A stretch of DNA of 64,000 nt from Methanobacterium sp. UBA375 (GTDB lineage: Archaea > Methanobacteriota > Methanobacteria > Methanobacteriales > Methanobacteriaceae), in contig DAGC01000005.1 of the NCBI GenBank assembly GCA_002495625.1, positions 120,976 to 184,975 on the forward strand, read 5' to 3'. The notes under the pieces are model-generated. The model worked only from the letters and a program-made list of their open reading frames with translations. It searched no databases and was not told the DNA's origin. The translations under genes were made by a program, and so were the position numbers. The first letter of the stretch is position 1; each line of letters begins with the position of its first letter. Positions 19,158 to 27,537 of this stretch are shown here, piece by piece.

Positions 19158-21869
19158 ATGACCGATTCAGAAGTTAACTTCACCATAGATGGATTGAAAA
19201 TAAAGGCAAGGAAGGGGGAGACCATTCTTCAGGCAGCCCTTAGAAATGGGATCTACATACCCCACCTCTGTTATCACCCAGATTTGAAGCCCTCAGGCTC
19301 CTGCAGGTTGTGTCTGGTGGAAAATAAGGAGGGAAGACTCATCACCTCCTACGAAAACCAGCCAGCAGAAGGCATGGAATTATCCACCACCAGCCCCCGG
19401 TTGGACAATGCTAAAATCACAGTAGCCCGGTTACTGGTTGCCAACCACCAAACCGACTGTCTCACCTGCGCCCAGGATAATCAATGCAAGTTACAGGAGA
19501 TATCCTCCTATTTTGGAATAGACCAAGAAGATATGGGGAATTTAAGGTATTCATCTGCCGATATACCGTTGGATGATTCTAATCCGTTTTTTAAAAGGGA
19601 CTTAAACAAGTGCATCCTCTGTGGTATCTGTGTCAGGACCTGTCGTGATAGATTAGGGGTAAGCGCCATAGATTTCGGATACCGGGGATACGATACTAAA
19701 ATCACCACCTTTTGCGATGAACCCATACTGGAATCCAACTGCGTATCCTGTGGAGAGTGTGTGGTGGCCTGTCCAGTGGGAGCACTGGTGGATAAAGAGA
19801 GTTCTAAACCCACCAGGGAAGTGAAAACCACCTGCACCTACTGTGGAGTAGGCTGCGGTCTATATCTGGGAGTCAGGGGTTCAAAGGTGGTAAGTATTAG
19901 AGGAGATCCAGAACACCCGTTGAGCCGGGGAAACCTGTGTGTGAAGGGTAGATATGCCTTTAGATTTATAAACAACCCAGATAGATTAACTACCCCCCTC
20001 ATAAAAAGGGATGGAAACTTTGTGGAAGTTAGCTGGGATGAAGCCCGGGAATTTGCCACTGAAAAATTATCAAAGTACCAGAAGGATAATTCCAGGGAGA
20101 ATGACTCGTTTGCAGCCATATCTTCTGCCCGCTGCACCAACGAAGACAACTACCTCTTACAGAAATTCACCAGGGTGATCATGGGCAACAACAACGTAGA
20201 CAACTCCGCCCGTTCCTGCCATGCCCCGTCAGTCGCTGCCCTGGCTGAAACACTTGGAAGCGGGGCTATGAGTAATTCAATGGATGAAATAGAAGATTCA
20301 AAGTGTTTATTTATTATAGGCACCAATCCCACCCAGAGTTACCCTGTTTTAAGCATGAGGATCATGGATGCACTGGCGAAAGGTACTAAACTAATAGTGG
20401 TCGACCCAAGGGATATTGAACTAGCCCAGTATGATGATCTGCATATTCAACACAATCCAGGAACGGATGTGGTCCTGATCATGGGCATGATCAAGGTTAT
20501 ACTGGATGAGAATCTGCAGGACCAGGAGTTCATTGACGGTCGCTGTGAAAACTTTGAGGAATTACTGGAATCCCTGGATGAACTGGACTGGGACTATGTT
20601 GAACGAATAACTGGAGTAGATATCTATAAAATTAAAGAAGCAGCTCGAATATATGCTACTTCAGATCCAGCAGCCGTATTTTATTCTCTGGGAATAACTG
20701 AACACTCCCATGGTACTGATAATGTTTTTGCACTTTCTAATTTAGCACTGGTTACGGGTAACATGGGCAAACCCTTCGCTGGACTTAACCCTATACGAGG
20801 ACAGAATAACGTGCAGGGCGCCTGTGATATGGGATGCCTCCCGGATGTATATCCAGGATACCAGAAAGTTGAAGAAAAAGAGGTGCAGGAGAAGTTCGAG
20901 AAAGCATGGAACACTGAACTATCCTCAGATAAAGGCATGAAAATGCCGGAGATGATGGAATCAGCCCGTAAAGGAGATTTAAAGGTTCTATATATTATGG
21001 GAGAAAATCCGGTGCATAGTGAACCAGACTGTAAAAATATAAAGGAGGCACTGAAGGACCTGGACTTCCTGATTGTGCAGGATATCTTCTTAACAGAAAC
21101 AGCTCAATTAGCGGATTTAGTACTTCCCGGGGCATCTTTCGCGGAGAAGGACGGTACATTTGCCAACGCCGACCGCAGGGTGCAGCGAGTCCACCAGGCC
21201 ATAAAGCCAGTGGGAGATTCCAAACCAGACTGGCAGATAATCTCCGAGCTAGCCCAGAAGATGGGAGCCCGTGAAGGATTTAATTTCACCAGTGCAGAAG
21301 AAGTTGCAGCAGAAATAGCATTGGTTGCACCTATTTATGGTGGTATGCAGTACCAATGCCTGGAAGATGAAAGCAGGCAGTGGCCCTGTTTCGATAAGGA
21401 GCATAAAGGCACACCTATCCTCCATCAGGATACATTTGCCACTAAGACTGGTAAAGCTAAATTTATACCCCTCTATTACCGGCCTCCGGCAGAACTTCCC
21501 GATGAAGAGTATCCACTGGTACTCACCACGGGACGTATCATTTACCATTACCATAGCAGCACCATGACCGCTGCGGATAAATGCATGAAAATGTTATACG
21601 ACCATGACCCGGTGGAGATAAATCCTTCAGACGCGGAAAAGCTGGATCTGGAAGAAGGTGAGATGGTGTGTGTAAGATCTCGCCGGGGAAAAATTGAAGC
21701 ACCGGTTAAGATAACTGAAAGGTCACCGGAAGGCCTGGTTTTCATGGCATTCCACTCACCAAAAACGAAAACAAATCTTATAACCAGCGCTGCCCATGAT
21801 CCAGTTACTAAGACTCCGGAGTTCAAGTATTGTGCGGTTAGGGTGGAGAAACTAACTGATGGCAGATGA
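19158..21869 (+). CDS. fdhA: Formate dehydrogenase catalytic subunit with NuoG-like N-terminus
   Basis: This 903-residue Mo/W-bis-MGD oxidoreductase has an N-terminal [2Fe-2S] domain (CRLC near 49-52) and a NuoG-type HX3CX2CX5C cluster (about 97-110). Two [4Fe-4S] motifs, CILCGICVRTC and CVSCGECVVACP, precede the catalytic [4Fe-4S] motif CTYCGVGCGL near 226. The metal ligand is the cysteine in SARSCHAPSV at about residue 354, with the adjacent His, as in formate dehydrogenases with Cys in place of selenocysteine. No in-frame TGA is used. It starts after GGAG and forms an operon with the NuoF-like gene. It probably interconverts formate and CO2 with NAD(P) and perhaps ferredoxin. Confidence 0.93.
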   Translation: MTDSEVNFTIDGLKIKARKGETILQAALRNGIYIPHLCYHPDLKPSGSCRLCLVENKEGRLITSYENQPAEGMELSTTSPRLDNAKITVARLLVANHQTDCLTCAQDNQCKLQEISSYFGIDQEDMGNLRYSSADIPLDDSNPFFKRDLNKCILCGICVRTCRDRLGVSAIDFGYRGYDTKITTFCDEPILESNCVSCGECVVACPVGALVDKESSKPTREVKTTCTYCGVGCGLYLGVRGSKVVSIRGDPEHPLSRGNLCVKGRYAFRFINNPDRLTTPLIKRDGNFVEVSWDEAREFATEKLSKYQKDNSRENDSFAAISSARCTNEDNYLLQKFTRVIMGNNNVDNSARSCHAPSVAALAETLGSGAMSNSMDEIEDSKCLFIIGTNPTQSYPVLSMRIMDALAKGTKLIVVDPRDIELAQYDDLHIQHNPGTDVVLIMGMIKVILDENLQDQEFIDGRCENFEELLESLDELDWDYVERITGVDIYKIKEAARIYATSDPAAVFYSLGITEHSHGTDNVFALSNLALVTGNMGKPFAGLNPIRGQNNVQGACDMGCLPDVYPGYQKVEEKEVQEKFEKAWNTELSSDKGMKMPEMMESARKGDLKVLYIMGENPVHSEPDCKNIKEALKDLDFLIVQDIFLTETAQLADLVLPGASFAEKDGTFANADRRVQRVHQAIKPVGDSKPDWQIISELAQKMGAREGFNFTSAEEVAAEIALVAPIYGGMQYQCLEDESRQWPCFDKEHKGTPILHQDTFATKTGKAKFIPLYYRPPAELPDEEYPLVLTTGRIIYHYHSSTMTAADKCMKMLYDHDPVEINPSDAEKLDLEEGEMVCVRSRRGKIEAPVKITERSPEGLVFMAFHSPKTKTNLITSAAHDPVTKTPEFKYCAVRVEKLTDGR

Positions 21870-21880
21870 TACTAGACTAT

Positions 21881-22903
21881 TCAACACTCATTATAATAGG
21901 GCTCCCTATTAGCAATAGCCTCTAAAAATAGTTTTTCCAGTTCTTCGTCTGAATATCCCTTGCGCATGGGTTCTATTAAATCTACTAAATTATCATTCCT
22001 TAATAAACAGGGTTTAAGTCTGCCGTCTGGTGTTATTCTGAGGCGGGTGCAGTTTTTACAGAATTCGGTATTGTCCATGGGCCGGACCACCTCGATTTCC
22101 CCGTTGTCCAGGAAGTATTTCTTCCGGTCCTGCATGAAGGGTCGGGTTTTGATATCGGTTGCTTCTTCACGTAGCTTGTCTTCTATAATCCCTATATCGT
22201 AGTGATAGTCATCGAAGTAATCGGTGTCCGGGCAGTTTTCGGTTTTAAGTAGTTCTATAATCTGTAGGATGGCTCCGTTTTCTTTGCAGAACTGGAACAT
22301 GTCCCAGACTTCATCATGGTTTAATCCCCGCATGATCACCATGTTTACTTTCACCGGATACAGCCCTACTTCCACGGCCTTTTTTATTCCCTTTTTAACT
22401 TTCTCTAAGTAGTTGCTTTTGGTTATAAATCGGTATGTTTTGGGGTCAAGGGTGTCGAAACTTACATTTACCCGGTTTAGGCCTGCGTTCTTCAATTTTT
22501 GGGAGTAATCTTCTAGTAAAGTCCCGTTGGTGGTTAAGGATACATCTTTAAAGCCTAAAGCGGATATTTTGCTTATGATGTCTATTATGTCTTTTCTTAT
22601 GAGTGGTTCACCGCCTGATAGCCTTATCTTCTTTATACCTAAATTTTTAGCTACTTTGGTGATTCTTTCTATTTCAGATGGTGTCATCTCATATTCTTGG
22701 GGTATCACGCCATCGTGGTGGCAGTAAAAACATCGGATATTGCAGCGGTTGGTTATGGATATTCGTAGGGATAGAATTGGCCTTTGAAAGTTATCTGTTT
22801 CTACCGTAGTATCTTGGTTGGTTTTCATTTCATAGTCTTTTTGACCAGTTTCTAGTTCAGAGTTTCTTTGGCGAGGTTCGGGTACTGAATTATTTTGGTT
22901 CAT
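21881..22903 (-). CDS. moaA: GTP 3',8-cyclase MoaA
   Basis: MoaA is the radical SAM enzyme that starts molybdopterin synthesis from GTP. The N-terminal cluster motif is CNIRCFYCHHD and the C-terminal cluster motif is CKNCTRLRITPDGRLKPCLL, both typical. The first 45 or so residues form a low-complexity polar extension before LSLRISITNRC, so the true start could be the internal ATG (residue 26). As drawn, the start overlaps the end of mobB by 14 bases, indicating an operon. It converges on the formate dehydrogenase operon with an 11-bp gap. Confidence 0.95.
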   Translation of the reverse strand: MNQNNSVPEPRQRNSELETGQKDYEMKTNQDTTVETDNFQRPILSLRISITNRCNIRCFYCHHDGVIPQEYEMTPSEIERITKVAKNLGIKKIRLSGGEPLIRKDIIDIISKISALGFKDVSLTTNGTLLEDYSQKLKNAGLNRVNVSFDTLDPKTYRFITKSNYLEKVKKGIKKAVEVGLYPVKVNMVIMRGLNHDEVWDMFQFCKENGAILQIIELLKTENCPDTDYFDDYHYDIGIIEDKLREEATDIKTRPFMQDRKKYFLDNGEIEVVRPMDNTEFCKNCTRLRITPDGRLKPCLLRNDNLVDLIEPMRKGYSDEELEKLFLEAIANREPYYNEC

Positions 22904-23594
22904 TTCTGATCAACAACTCTACTTTACCTTGTATCCCATTAGCATCGGTTTTAAGGGTGCTTAACATGCCGATTATACTATTTTTCAGGATATCCTGTAC
23001 AAAAGGGTTTAAAGGGATGTTTTTATCTTGGATGAATAGTTCAACGTCGTCAAATTTTTTCATTTTACATTCTTCTTCGGAAAACTCGCCTCTTATTATG
23101 GCTTGGGCCATGTCCTGACAGTTGTCGTAGCCACAATTACGACAGTCTGCGTTGGAGATTAAACCGTAGGTTCTTTTCTCAATCAGGTCAACTAGATTAC
23201 TGACGTCTTCCTCTTTTAGGTTAAATACATCCACGTTTTCTATGGTGTATTCATCCTTTGTCTTGGTGGTTGATATTTTAGGGTAATTTGCAGATTTAAA
23301 CCCTTCTATTATAACGTAGTCAAGTTCCTTCAGGTATTTGATGTTCTTTAGAATTTTCTCTAAGTCCATTCTTTCAGGGATTATGAAGGTCGTGCTCTCC
23401 CCGGATGATCCTACAACCAGTTCTGCTCCTGCTTTCCGGTGTTTCCAGGTGTCTTTGCCTTCCATATCTAAATCATGATGGGTGTGTTTGATTGTACCTA
23501 CCTGATGTCCTCTTTTTACCAGTTCACTGACTATTAAAGTGACTAATGTGGTTTTTCCTGTATTTTTAGTTCCAACGACTCCTAATATCTTCAT
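22890..23594 (-). CDS. mobB: MobB-like molybdopterin-guanine dinucleotide GTPase with C-terminal Cys cluster
   Basis: The protein of about 234 residues starts with a P-loop, VVGTKNTGKTTLV, followed by VGTIKHTHHDLDMEGKDTWKHRKAGA, the MobB signature. MobB assists the attachment of GMP to molybdopterin. The C-terminal extension carries CRNCGYDNCQDMA and a later Cys (EEECKMKK). This is an iron-sulfur-type four-cysteine motif resembling the FeS domain of archaeal fused MobB proteins. The start at ATG 23594 is chosen because GGGAGGAG lies just upstream; the frame is open to 23612. A weak ModE-like palindrome overlaps its promoter (23616-23639). Confidence 0.9.
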   Translation of the reverse strand: MKILGVVGTKNTGKTTLVTLIVSELVKRGHQVGTIKHTHHDLDMEGKDTWKHRKAGAELVVGSSGESTTFIIPERMDLEKILKNIKYLKELDYVIIEGFKSANYPKISTTKTKDEYTIENVDVFNLKEEDVSNLVDLIEKRTYGLISNADCRNCGYDNCQDMAQAIIRGEFSEEECKMKKFDDVELFIQDKNIPLNPFVQDILKNSIIGMLSTLKTDANGIQGKVELLIRNEPK

Positions 23595-23775
23595 AAAGCT
23601 CCTCCCTGCCATGACGGATATGATATATTTTTTATGTAGTGAGTTCCATTATCATTATTTTTATTTTATAGTGAAGTTTCCATTTCAATATTTTTTACAT
23701 GATGACGTTTTCCAAGTCTTAAAAGATGATGATTTAAGTTTTTGCATTTTTATTTAAATCCCCACATAAAGTTGT

Positions 23776-23866
23776 GGTGTGGATAATACACCATATTATA
23801 TAAAGTTTTCGTCTAGTGTTTAGTAGAAATATTTATATTAAATGTAAATAAGAGTGTAATTAACAC
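23776..23866 (+). promoter_or_regulatory. Promoter region of the fwd operon with two TATA boxes and two short inverted repeats
   Basis: Two TATA-like elements lie at about 23795-23803 (TTATATAAA) and 23830-23840 (ATATTTATATT). An inverted repeat GGTGT-N7-ACACC (23776-23792) sits just upstream of the first. A second, GTGT-N5-ACAC (23854-23866), lies near the start site predicted from the other. The FwdH protein itself has a helix-turn-helix and is a candidate autoregulator; that is inference. Confidence 0.5.
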
Positions 23867-23879
23867 ACATGGTGTCCAA

Positions 23880-24341
23880 ATGCCAAAGCACATAGTTTCA
23901 GGATTGAAGTATTTGACGGCAGTGGAGCTCATAAGAGAAGGGCTCAGTCAAAAAGAAGTAGCAAAGATACTTGAAATGGATAGATCCACCGTTTCTCATT
24001 ATTTAAATGGCAGGAATCTGTCCTGGAATTCCATAGAGGTGGCAGAGATAATAACCAAGTTCTGTCCCAAGGATTTCCTGACTTTAACCTACGCTCTCTT
24101 AAACGACAGTGAAAAGACAAGAGTTATCGTTAAAACATGCTCTAAAAAAAGCTACGAGGCAAGTGTTGAAGAATCTTGTATCGGATGCGGACTTTGTGTA
24201 GACACCTGTCTTTTGAACGCCATTGTGTTGGATGATCTCAAAGCACGCATTGATTCAGATTGGTGCAATGGGTGTAATATGTGTAGGGATGTATGTCCCA
24301 CTGATTCAATTAAAATTTTGGAGGTAAATAATGGTTACTAA
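23880..24341 (+). CDS. fwdH: FwdH: HTH plus two-cluster ferredoxin protein, first gene of fwd operon
   Basis: The 153-residue product joins a helix-turn-helix (LSQKEVAKILEMDRSTVSHYLNGR, residues about 20-45; only part matches a strict motif) to a C-terminal 2x[4Fe-4S] ferredoxin (CIGCGLCVDTC and CNGCNMCRDVCP). This combination matches FwdH at the head of tungsten formylmethanofuran dehydrogenase operons. The HTH suggests a redox-sensing regulator rather than a catalytic subunit. Its stop overlaps the fwdF start by 11 bases, so translation is coupled. Confidence 0.85.
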   Translation: MPKHIVSGLKYLTAVELIREGLSQKEVAKILEMDRSTVSHYLNGRNLSWNSIEVAEIITKFCPKDFLTLTYALLNDSEKTRVIVKTCSKKSYEASVEESCIGCGLCVDTCLLNAIVLDDLKARIDSDWCNGCNMCRDVCPTDSIKILEVNNGY

Positions 24342-25389
24342 TACCAAAGAAGTCAAAGGTAAGGACATTTGCGTACAGCGTGTTTCACCAGAAGAAAAAC
24401 GTGAACTGGCCTACAAAGACGATGTATGTGTTGGTTGCGGGATCTGTGCTAAAATATGCCCGACGGAAGCTATTGAACTTGGCGAGATTGGCGCTATTGA
24501 AAGAACCGGCGTTGACGAATCAAAGATATCCATAGATGAGGCTAAATGCGTACTCTGTGGAATGTGTAGTTCAGCCTGCCCTGTAGATGCATTAGATTTA
24601 AAACTGGATGAAAAATCCATCAAGGATATGGCAGAATATCCACAACTGATTAAATCGGCCGAAATTAGTGACGATTTATGTATCTACTGTAAAGCATGCG
24701 AAACAGCCTGTCCTCGAGATGCCATTACCATAGCCAGAATATTACCAGAAAGATCCAAACTGGTAACTGGTGAAATCGAAATTGATAAAGATACCTGTAT
24801 AAGCTGCGGAATATGCGAAGAAATGTGCCCAGCAGATGCAATAGAAATGGAACACCACGAACCTACTTCTTCTGACCCCACAGTATCTTCAGACATAACT
24901 GTAAATAAAGATAAATGTGTTTACTGTCTTATCTGCAGAAAATCCTGCCCAGTAGACGCTATAAAAGCCGTATGCAGAAGCTGCTCCTACGGTGATTATG
25001 ACCTGAACCCTGAAGACTCTGAAACTACAGGAAGCTCATTCATCGATGAAGAAGCATGTGTAAACTGCGGATGGTGCCAGGAAATCTGCCCAGTCGATGC
25101 AGCAACAGTCGAAAAAGCATTTGAAGGTGAATTAATTCTCAACCAAGAAAAATGTGAAGCATGTGGAGCTTGTGTAGATATATGTCCATGTAACGTTCTT
25201 TCCTTCCCAGAAGAGGAATTTGGTGTGCAGGGCGATAAGCTCCAGGCAGATGAGAGATTCTGTATATATTGCGGTGCCTGTGAAAACGTATGTCCTGTAG
25301 AAGCAATCGAAGTGAAACGTACAGCAGTAAAACACACCCCAACCAAGTCAAAATCATGGGAAAAACAGTTATCAGAACTTAAAACTTAG
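24331..25389 (+). CDS. fwdF: FwdF polyferredoxin with eight [4Fe-4S] motifs
   Basis: This 352-residue electron-carrying subunit of formylmethanofuran dehydrogenase has eight CX2CX2CX3CP motifs spaced through the chain (CVGCGICAKICP, CVLCGMCSSACP, CIYCKACETACP, CISCGICEEMCP, CVYCLICRKSCP, CVNCGWCQEICP, CEACGACVDICP, CIYCGACENVCP). These form the ferredoxin wire that links the complex to heterodisulfide reductase in known structures. The start is ATG after GGAGG. It is the second gene of the seven-gene operon. Confidence 0.95.
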   Translation: MVTNTKEVKGKDICVQRVSPEEKRELAYKDDVCVGCGICAKICPTEAIELGEIGAIERTGVDESKISIDEAKCVLCGMCSSACPVDALDLKLDEKSIKDMAEYPQLIKSAEISDDLCIYCKACETACPRDAITIARILPERSKLVTGEIEIDKDTCISCGICEEMCPADAIEMEHHEPTSSDPTVSSDITVNKDKCVYCLICRKSCPVDAIKAVCRSCSYGDYDLNPEDSETTGSSFIDEEACVNCGWCQEICPVDAATVEKAFEGELILNQEKCEACGACVDICPCNVLSFPEEEFGVQGDKLQADERFCIYCGACENVCPVEAIEVKRTAVKHTPTKSKSWEKQLSELKT

Positions 25390-25406
25390 ATTCAAGGTGA
25401 TACTAG

Positions 25407-25640
25407 ATGGTAGAACTAAAAGTAGATCAGGATAAATGTCTTGGCTGCGGAAATTGCGTGGTCGCCTGTCCAGTAAACGGATCTATAAGTCCTGAAGTAG
25501 CAGGTGGACACGGATCCAAAACAGAAGACACAATCATGATGGTAGAAAACGGGTTAATAAAATTATTCAACCCACAAAAATGCACGAAATGTGGAACCTG
25601 CCCACTTTTCTGTCCTACAGATGCAATATTCCTGGAGTGA
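25407..25640 (+). CDS. fwdG: FwdG ferredoxin subunit
   Basis: This is a 77-residue 2x[4Fe-4S] ferredoxin with CLGCGNCVVACPVNG and CTKCGTCPLFCP. It passes electrons between the FwdB catalytic centre and FwdF. An insert of about 25 residues separates the motifs. The start follows GGTGAT, 17 bp after fwdF, and the stop is 6 bp before fwdD. Confidence 0.94.
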   Translation: MVELKVDQDKCLGCGNCVVACPVNGSISPEVAGGHGSKTEDTIMMVENGLIKLFNPQKCTKCGTCPLFCPTDAIFLE

Positions 25641-25646
25641 GGAGTT

Positions 25647-26186
25647 ATGACATATATAGAAAAACCCAGCATTTCAAACGTGGTAAAATTTGAAGACCCA
25701 GACGTGGCCCAAGTTAAAAAATTAACAGTGATGCTGAATACAGGAACCGACATCTATCAAGGGGCCTGTAAAAAAAGAGGATCAACCCTGAAAGACGAGT
25801 ACAGAAAAGTAGCAGGAGTATGCTACATGGATCCCAAAGACATGGCCAGATTAGGTGTAGGAAATTGGGAAAGTGTTCTGGTGAAATCTGACTGGGGAGA
25901 AGTAGTAGTTTATGCAGCCCATTCCAGAGACGCACCACACGAAGGAATGATATTCATCCCTAAAGGTCCATGGGCCAATGTAGTTGTAAGTCCTGAAACC
26001 TACTGCTGCAGTGACCCCACATACAAGGGAATCAAAGCCACAGTAGAAAAAACAGATAAAGAAGTATTATTAATGGCCGATCTAATGAGGGACGTTTACA
26101 AAAAATACGTTAAAGAAGGAGACAAACCAGAAGAACTTCCTTCACTTGGCGAAATGCCCGTCTACAAAAAAATAAGGAGTGGATAG
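25647..26186 (+). CDS. fwdD: FwdD, molybdopterin dinucleotide-binding subunit
   Basis: This 179-residue subunit completes the pterin-binding half that in related oxidoreductases is the C-terminal domain of the catalytic chain. Visible motifs include VMLNTGTDIYQGACKKRG, MDPKDMARLGVGNWE and AAHSRDAPHEGMIFIPKGPWANVVV. It carries a C-terminal tail after about residue 130 (LMADLMRDVYKKYVKEGDK) that is longer than the minimal domain. GAGGAG precedes the start. It cannot act alone and pairs with FwdB encoded 1 bp downstream. Confidence 0.94.
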   Translation: MTYIEKPSISNVVKFEDPDVAQVKKLTVMLNTGTDIYQGACKKRGSTLKDEYRKVAGVCYMDPKDMARLGVGNWESVLVKSDWGEVVVYAAHSRDAPHEGMIFIPKGPWANVVVSPETYCCSDPTYKGIKATVEKTDKEVLLMADLMRDVYKKYVKEGDKPEELPSLGEMPVYKKIRSG

Positions 26187-26187
26187 A

Positions 26188-27528
26188 ATGGCATACGAAC
26201 CACCAGTAACAGATTACGATGAAATCGTAGAAAACTGTACTTGCGCATTCTGCGGAAGTAACTGTGACGATGTAGATATCCTGGTCAAAGACAATCATGT
26301 CGTCGGAGTCAGACACGCCTGCCGACTGGGCGCCAGTAAAATCATGGAAGACGAAGACCAGAGACTTACAGTCCCCATGATCAGAGACGAAAACGGCGAA
26401 CTCATGGAAGTAGACTGGGACACAGCATTAGATAGGGCTGCCGAACTCATAGCCGGAGCTGTTAGGCCAGTCTTCTATGGCTGGAGTGAAACCTCCATTG
26501 AAGCCATGAAACCCGGCCTGGAATTAACCGAACTAGTAGGGGCCGTAATAGACAATCAGGCAACGATTTGCCACGGACCAACCGTCCAGGCAGTTCAAAA
26601 CGTGGGTTACCCCCTAATGACACTGGGTGAAGTTAAAAACAGGGCTGATATGGTAGTTTACACCGGGAGTAACCCCATGAATGCACACCCCAGACACTTA
26701 GCACGTTACACTACTTTCCCCAAAGGTTTTTTCAGGAAAAGGGGAAGATTCGACAGAACCCTAGTTACCTGGGACCCTAAATATAGTGACACAGCTAAAC
26801 TCTCTGACATATGGATACCATTCGAAGAAAACGGTGATTACGGATTTTGTAACGCTATAAGAGCTGTTTTAAAAGGCAAAGAACTTAAACAAGATTTCAT
26901 ATCCGGTATTCCTAAAGAAGATATCGTGGCTTTAACCGAGAAAATGAAAAACACCCAATTCGGAGCCCTTTTCTTTGGACTGGGATTAACCCATACCCTA
27001 TCTAAACAGAGGAACATCGATATAGCCATTCAACTCGTTCAAGACCTGAACAAATACACCAAATGGGTGCTCTTACCCATGAGAGGTCACTTTAACGTTA
27101 ATGGATTCAACATCTTCATGGCCTACGAAATGGGATTCCCTTACGGTGTTGATTTCTGCCGTGGTTACCCACGATACATGATAGGTGAGACAACCACCAT
27201 TGACTTATTAAACAGGAAAGAATGTGACGTTTTCATGGTAATTGCAGCAGATCCCGGTGCACACTTCCCCGGTGGAGCTTTAGCACACCTGGTCGATATA
27301 CCAGTGATACAGATCGACATACACTGGGGACCATCAACTGAACTGGCAGATGTAGTACTACCCGGAACCTTCATAGGTGTGGAAACTGCAGGAACCAGTT
27401 ACAGAATGGACTCGGTTCCAATTTACATGAAAAAAGCAATAGATCCACCAGAAACCTGCAGAGAAGATGAATGGATAGTAAACGAACTACTCCAAAGGGT
27501 TAAAAAAATAAAGGAAGCTAGCAAATAG
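26188..27528 (+). CDS. fwdB: FwdB, catalytic W/Mo-bis-MGD subunit of formylmethanofuran dehydrogenase
   Basis: FwdB reduces CO2 to formate inside the complex, the first step of methanogenesis. The 446-residue protein has the [4Fe-4S] ligands in ENCTCAFCGSNCDD plus a further Cys near 45. The metal-binding residue in NQATICHGPTV is Cys at about 128; the codon is TGC, not a selenocysteine TGA. VLPGTFIGVETAGTSYRMD near the C-terminus fits the family. I use ATG 26188, which has AGGAG upstream, over the in-frame GTG at 26179. It lies between fwdD and fwdA. Confidence 0.95.
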   Translation: MAYEPPVTDYDEIVENCTCAFCGSNCDDVDILVKDNHVVGVRHACRLGASKIMEDEDQRLTVPMIRDENGELMEVDWDTALDRAAELIAGAVRPVFYGWSETSIEAMKPGLELTELVGAVIDNQATICHGPTVQAVQNVGYPLMTLGEVKNRADMVVYTGSNPMNAHPRHLARYTTFPKGFFRKRGRFDRTLVTWDPKYSDTAKLSDIWIPFEENGDYGFCNAIRAVLKGKELKQDFISGIPKEDIVALTEKMKNTQFGALFFGLGLTHTLSKQRNIDIAIQLVQDLNKYTKWVLLPMRGHFNVNGFNIFMAYEMGFPYGVDFCRGYPRYMIGETTTIDLLNRKECDVFMVIAADPGAHFPGGALAHLVDIPVIQIDIHWGPSTELADVVLPGTFIGVETAGTSYRMDSVPIYMKKAIDPPETCREDEWIVNELLQRVKKIKEASK

Positions 27529-27537
27529 GTGATTATC

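Noticed and set aside
24996..25357. Long minus-strand frames opposite fwdF
   Set aside because: They mirror the repeated cysteine-motif codons of fwdF and have no start signals.
26560..26580. Possible selenocysteine at the FwdB metal site
   Set aside because: The codon in the ICHGP motif is TGC (Cys); no in-frame TGA is present. The same holds for the formate dehydrogenase site (Cys 354).
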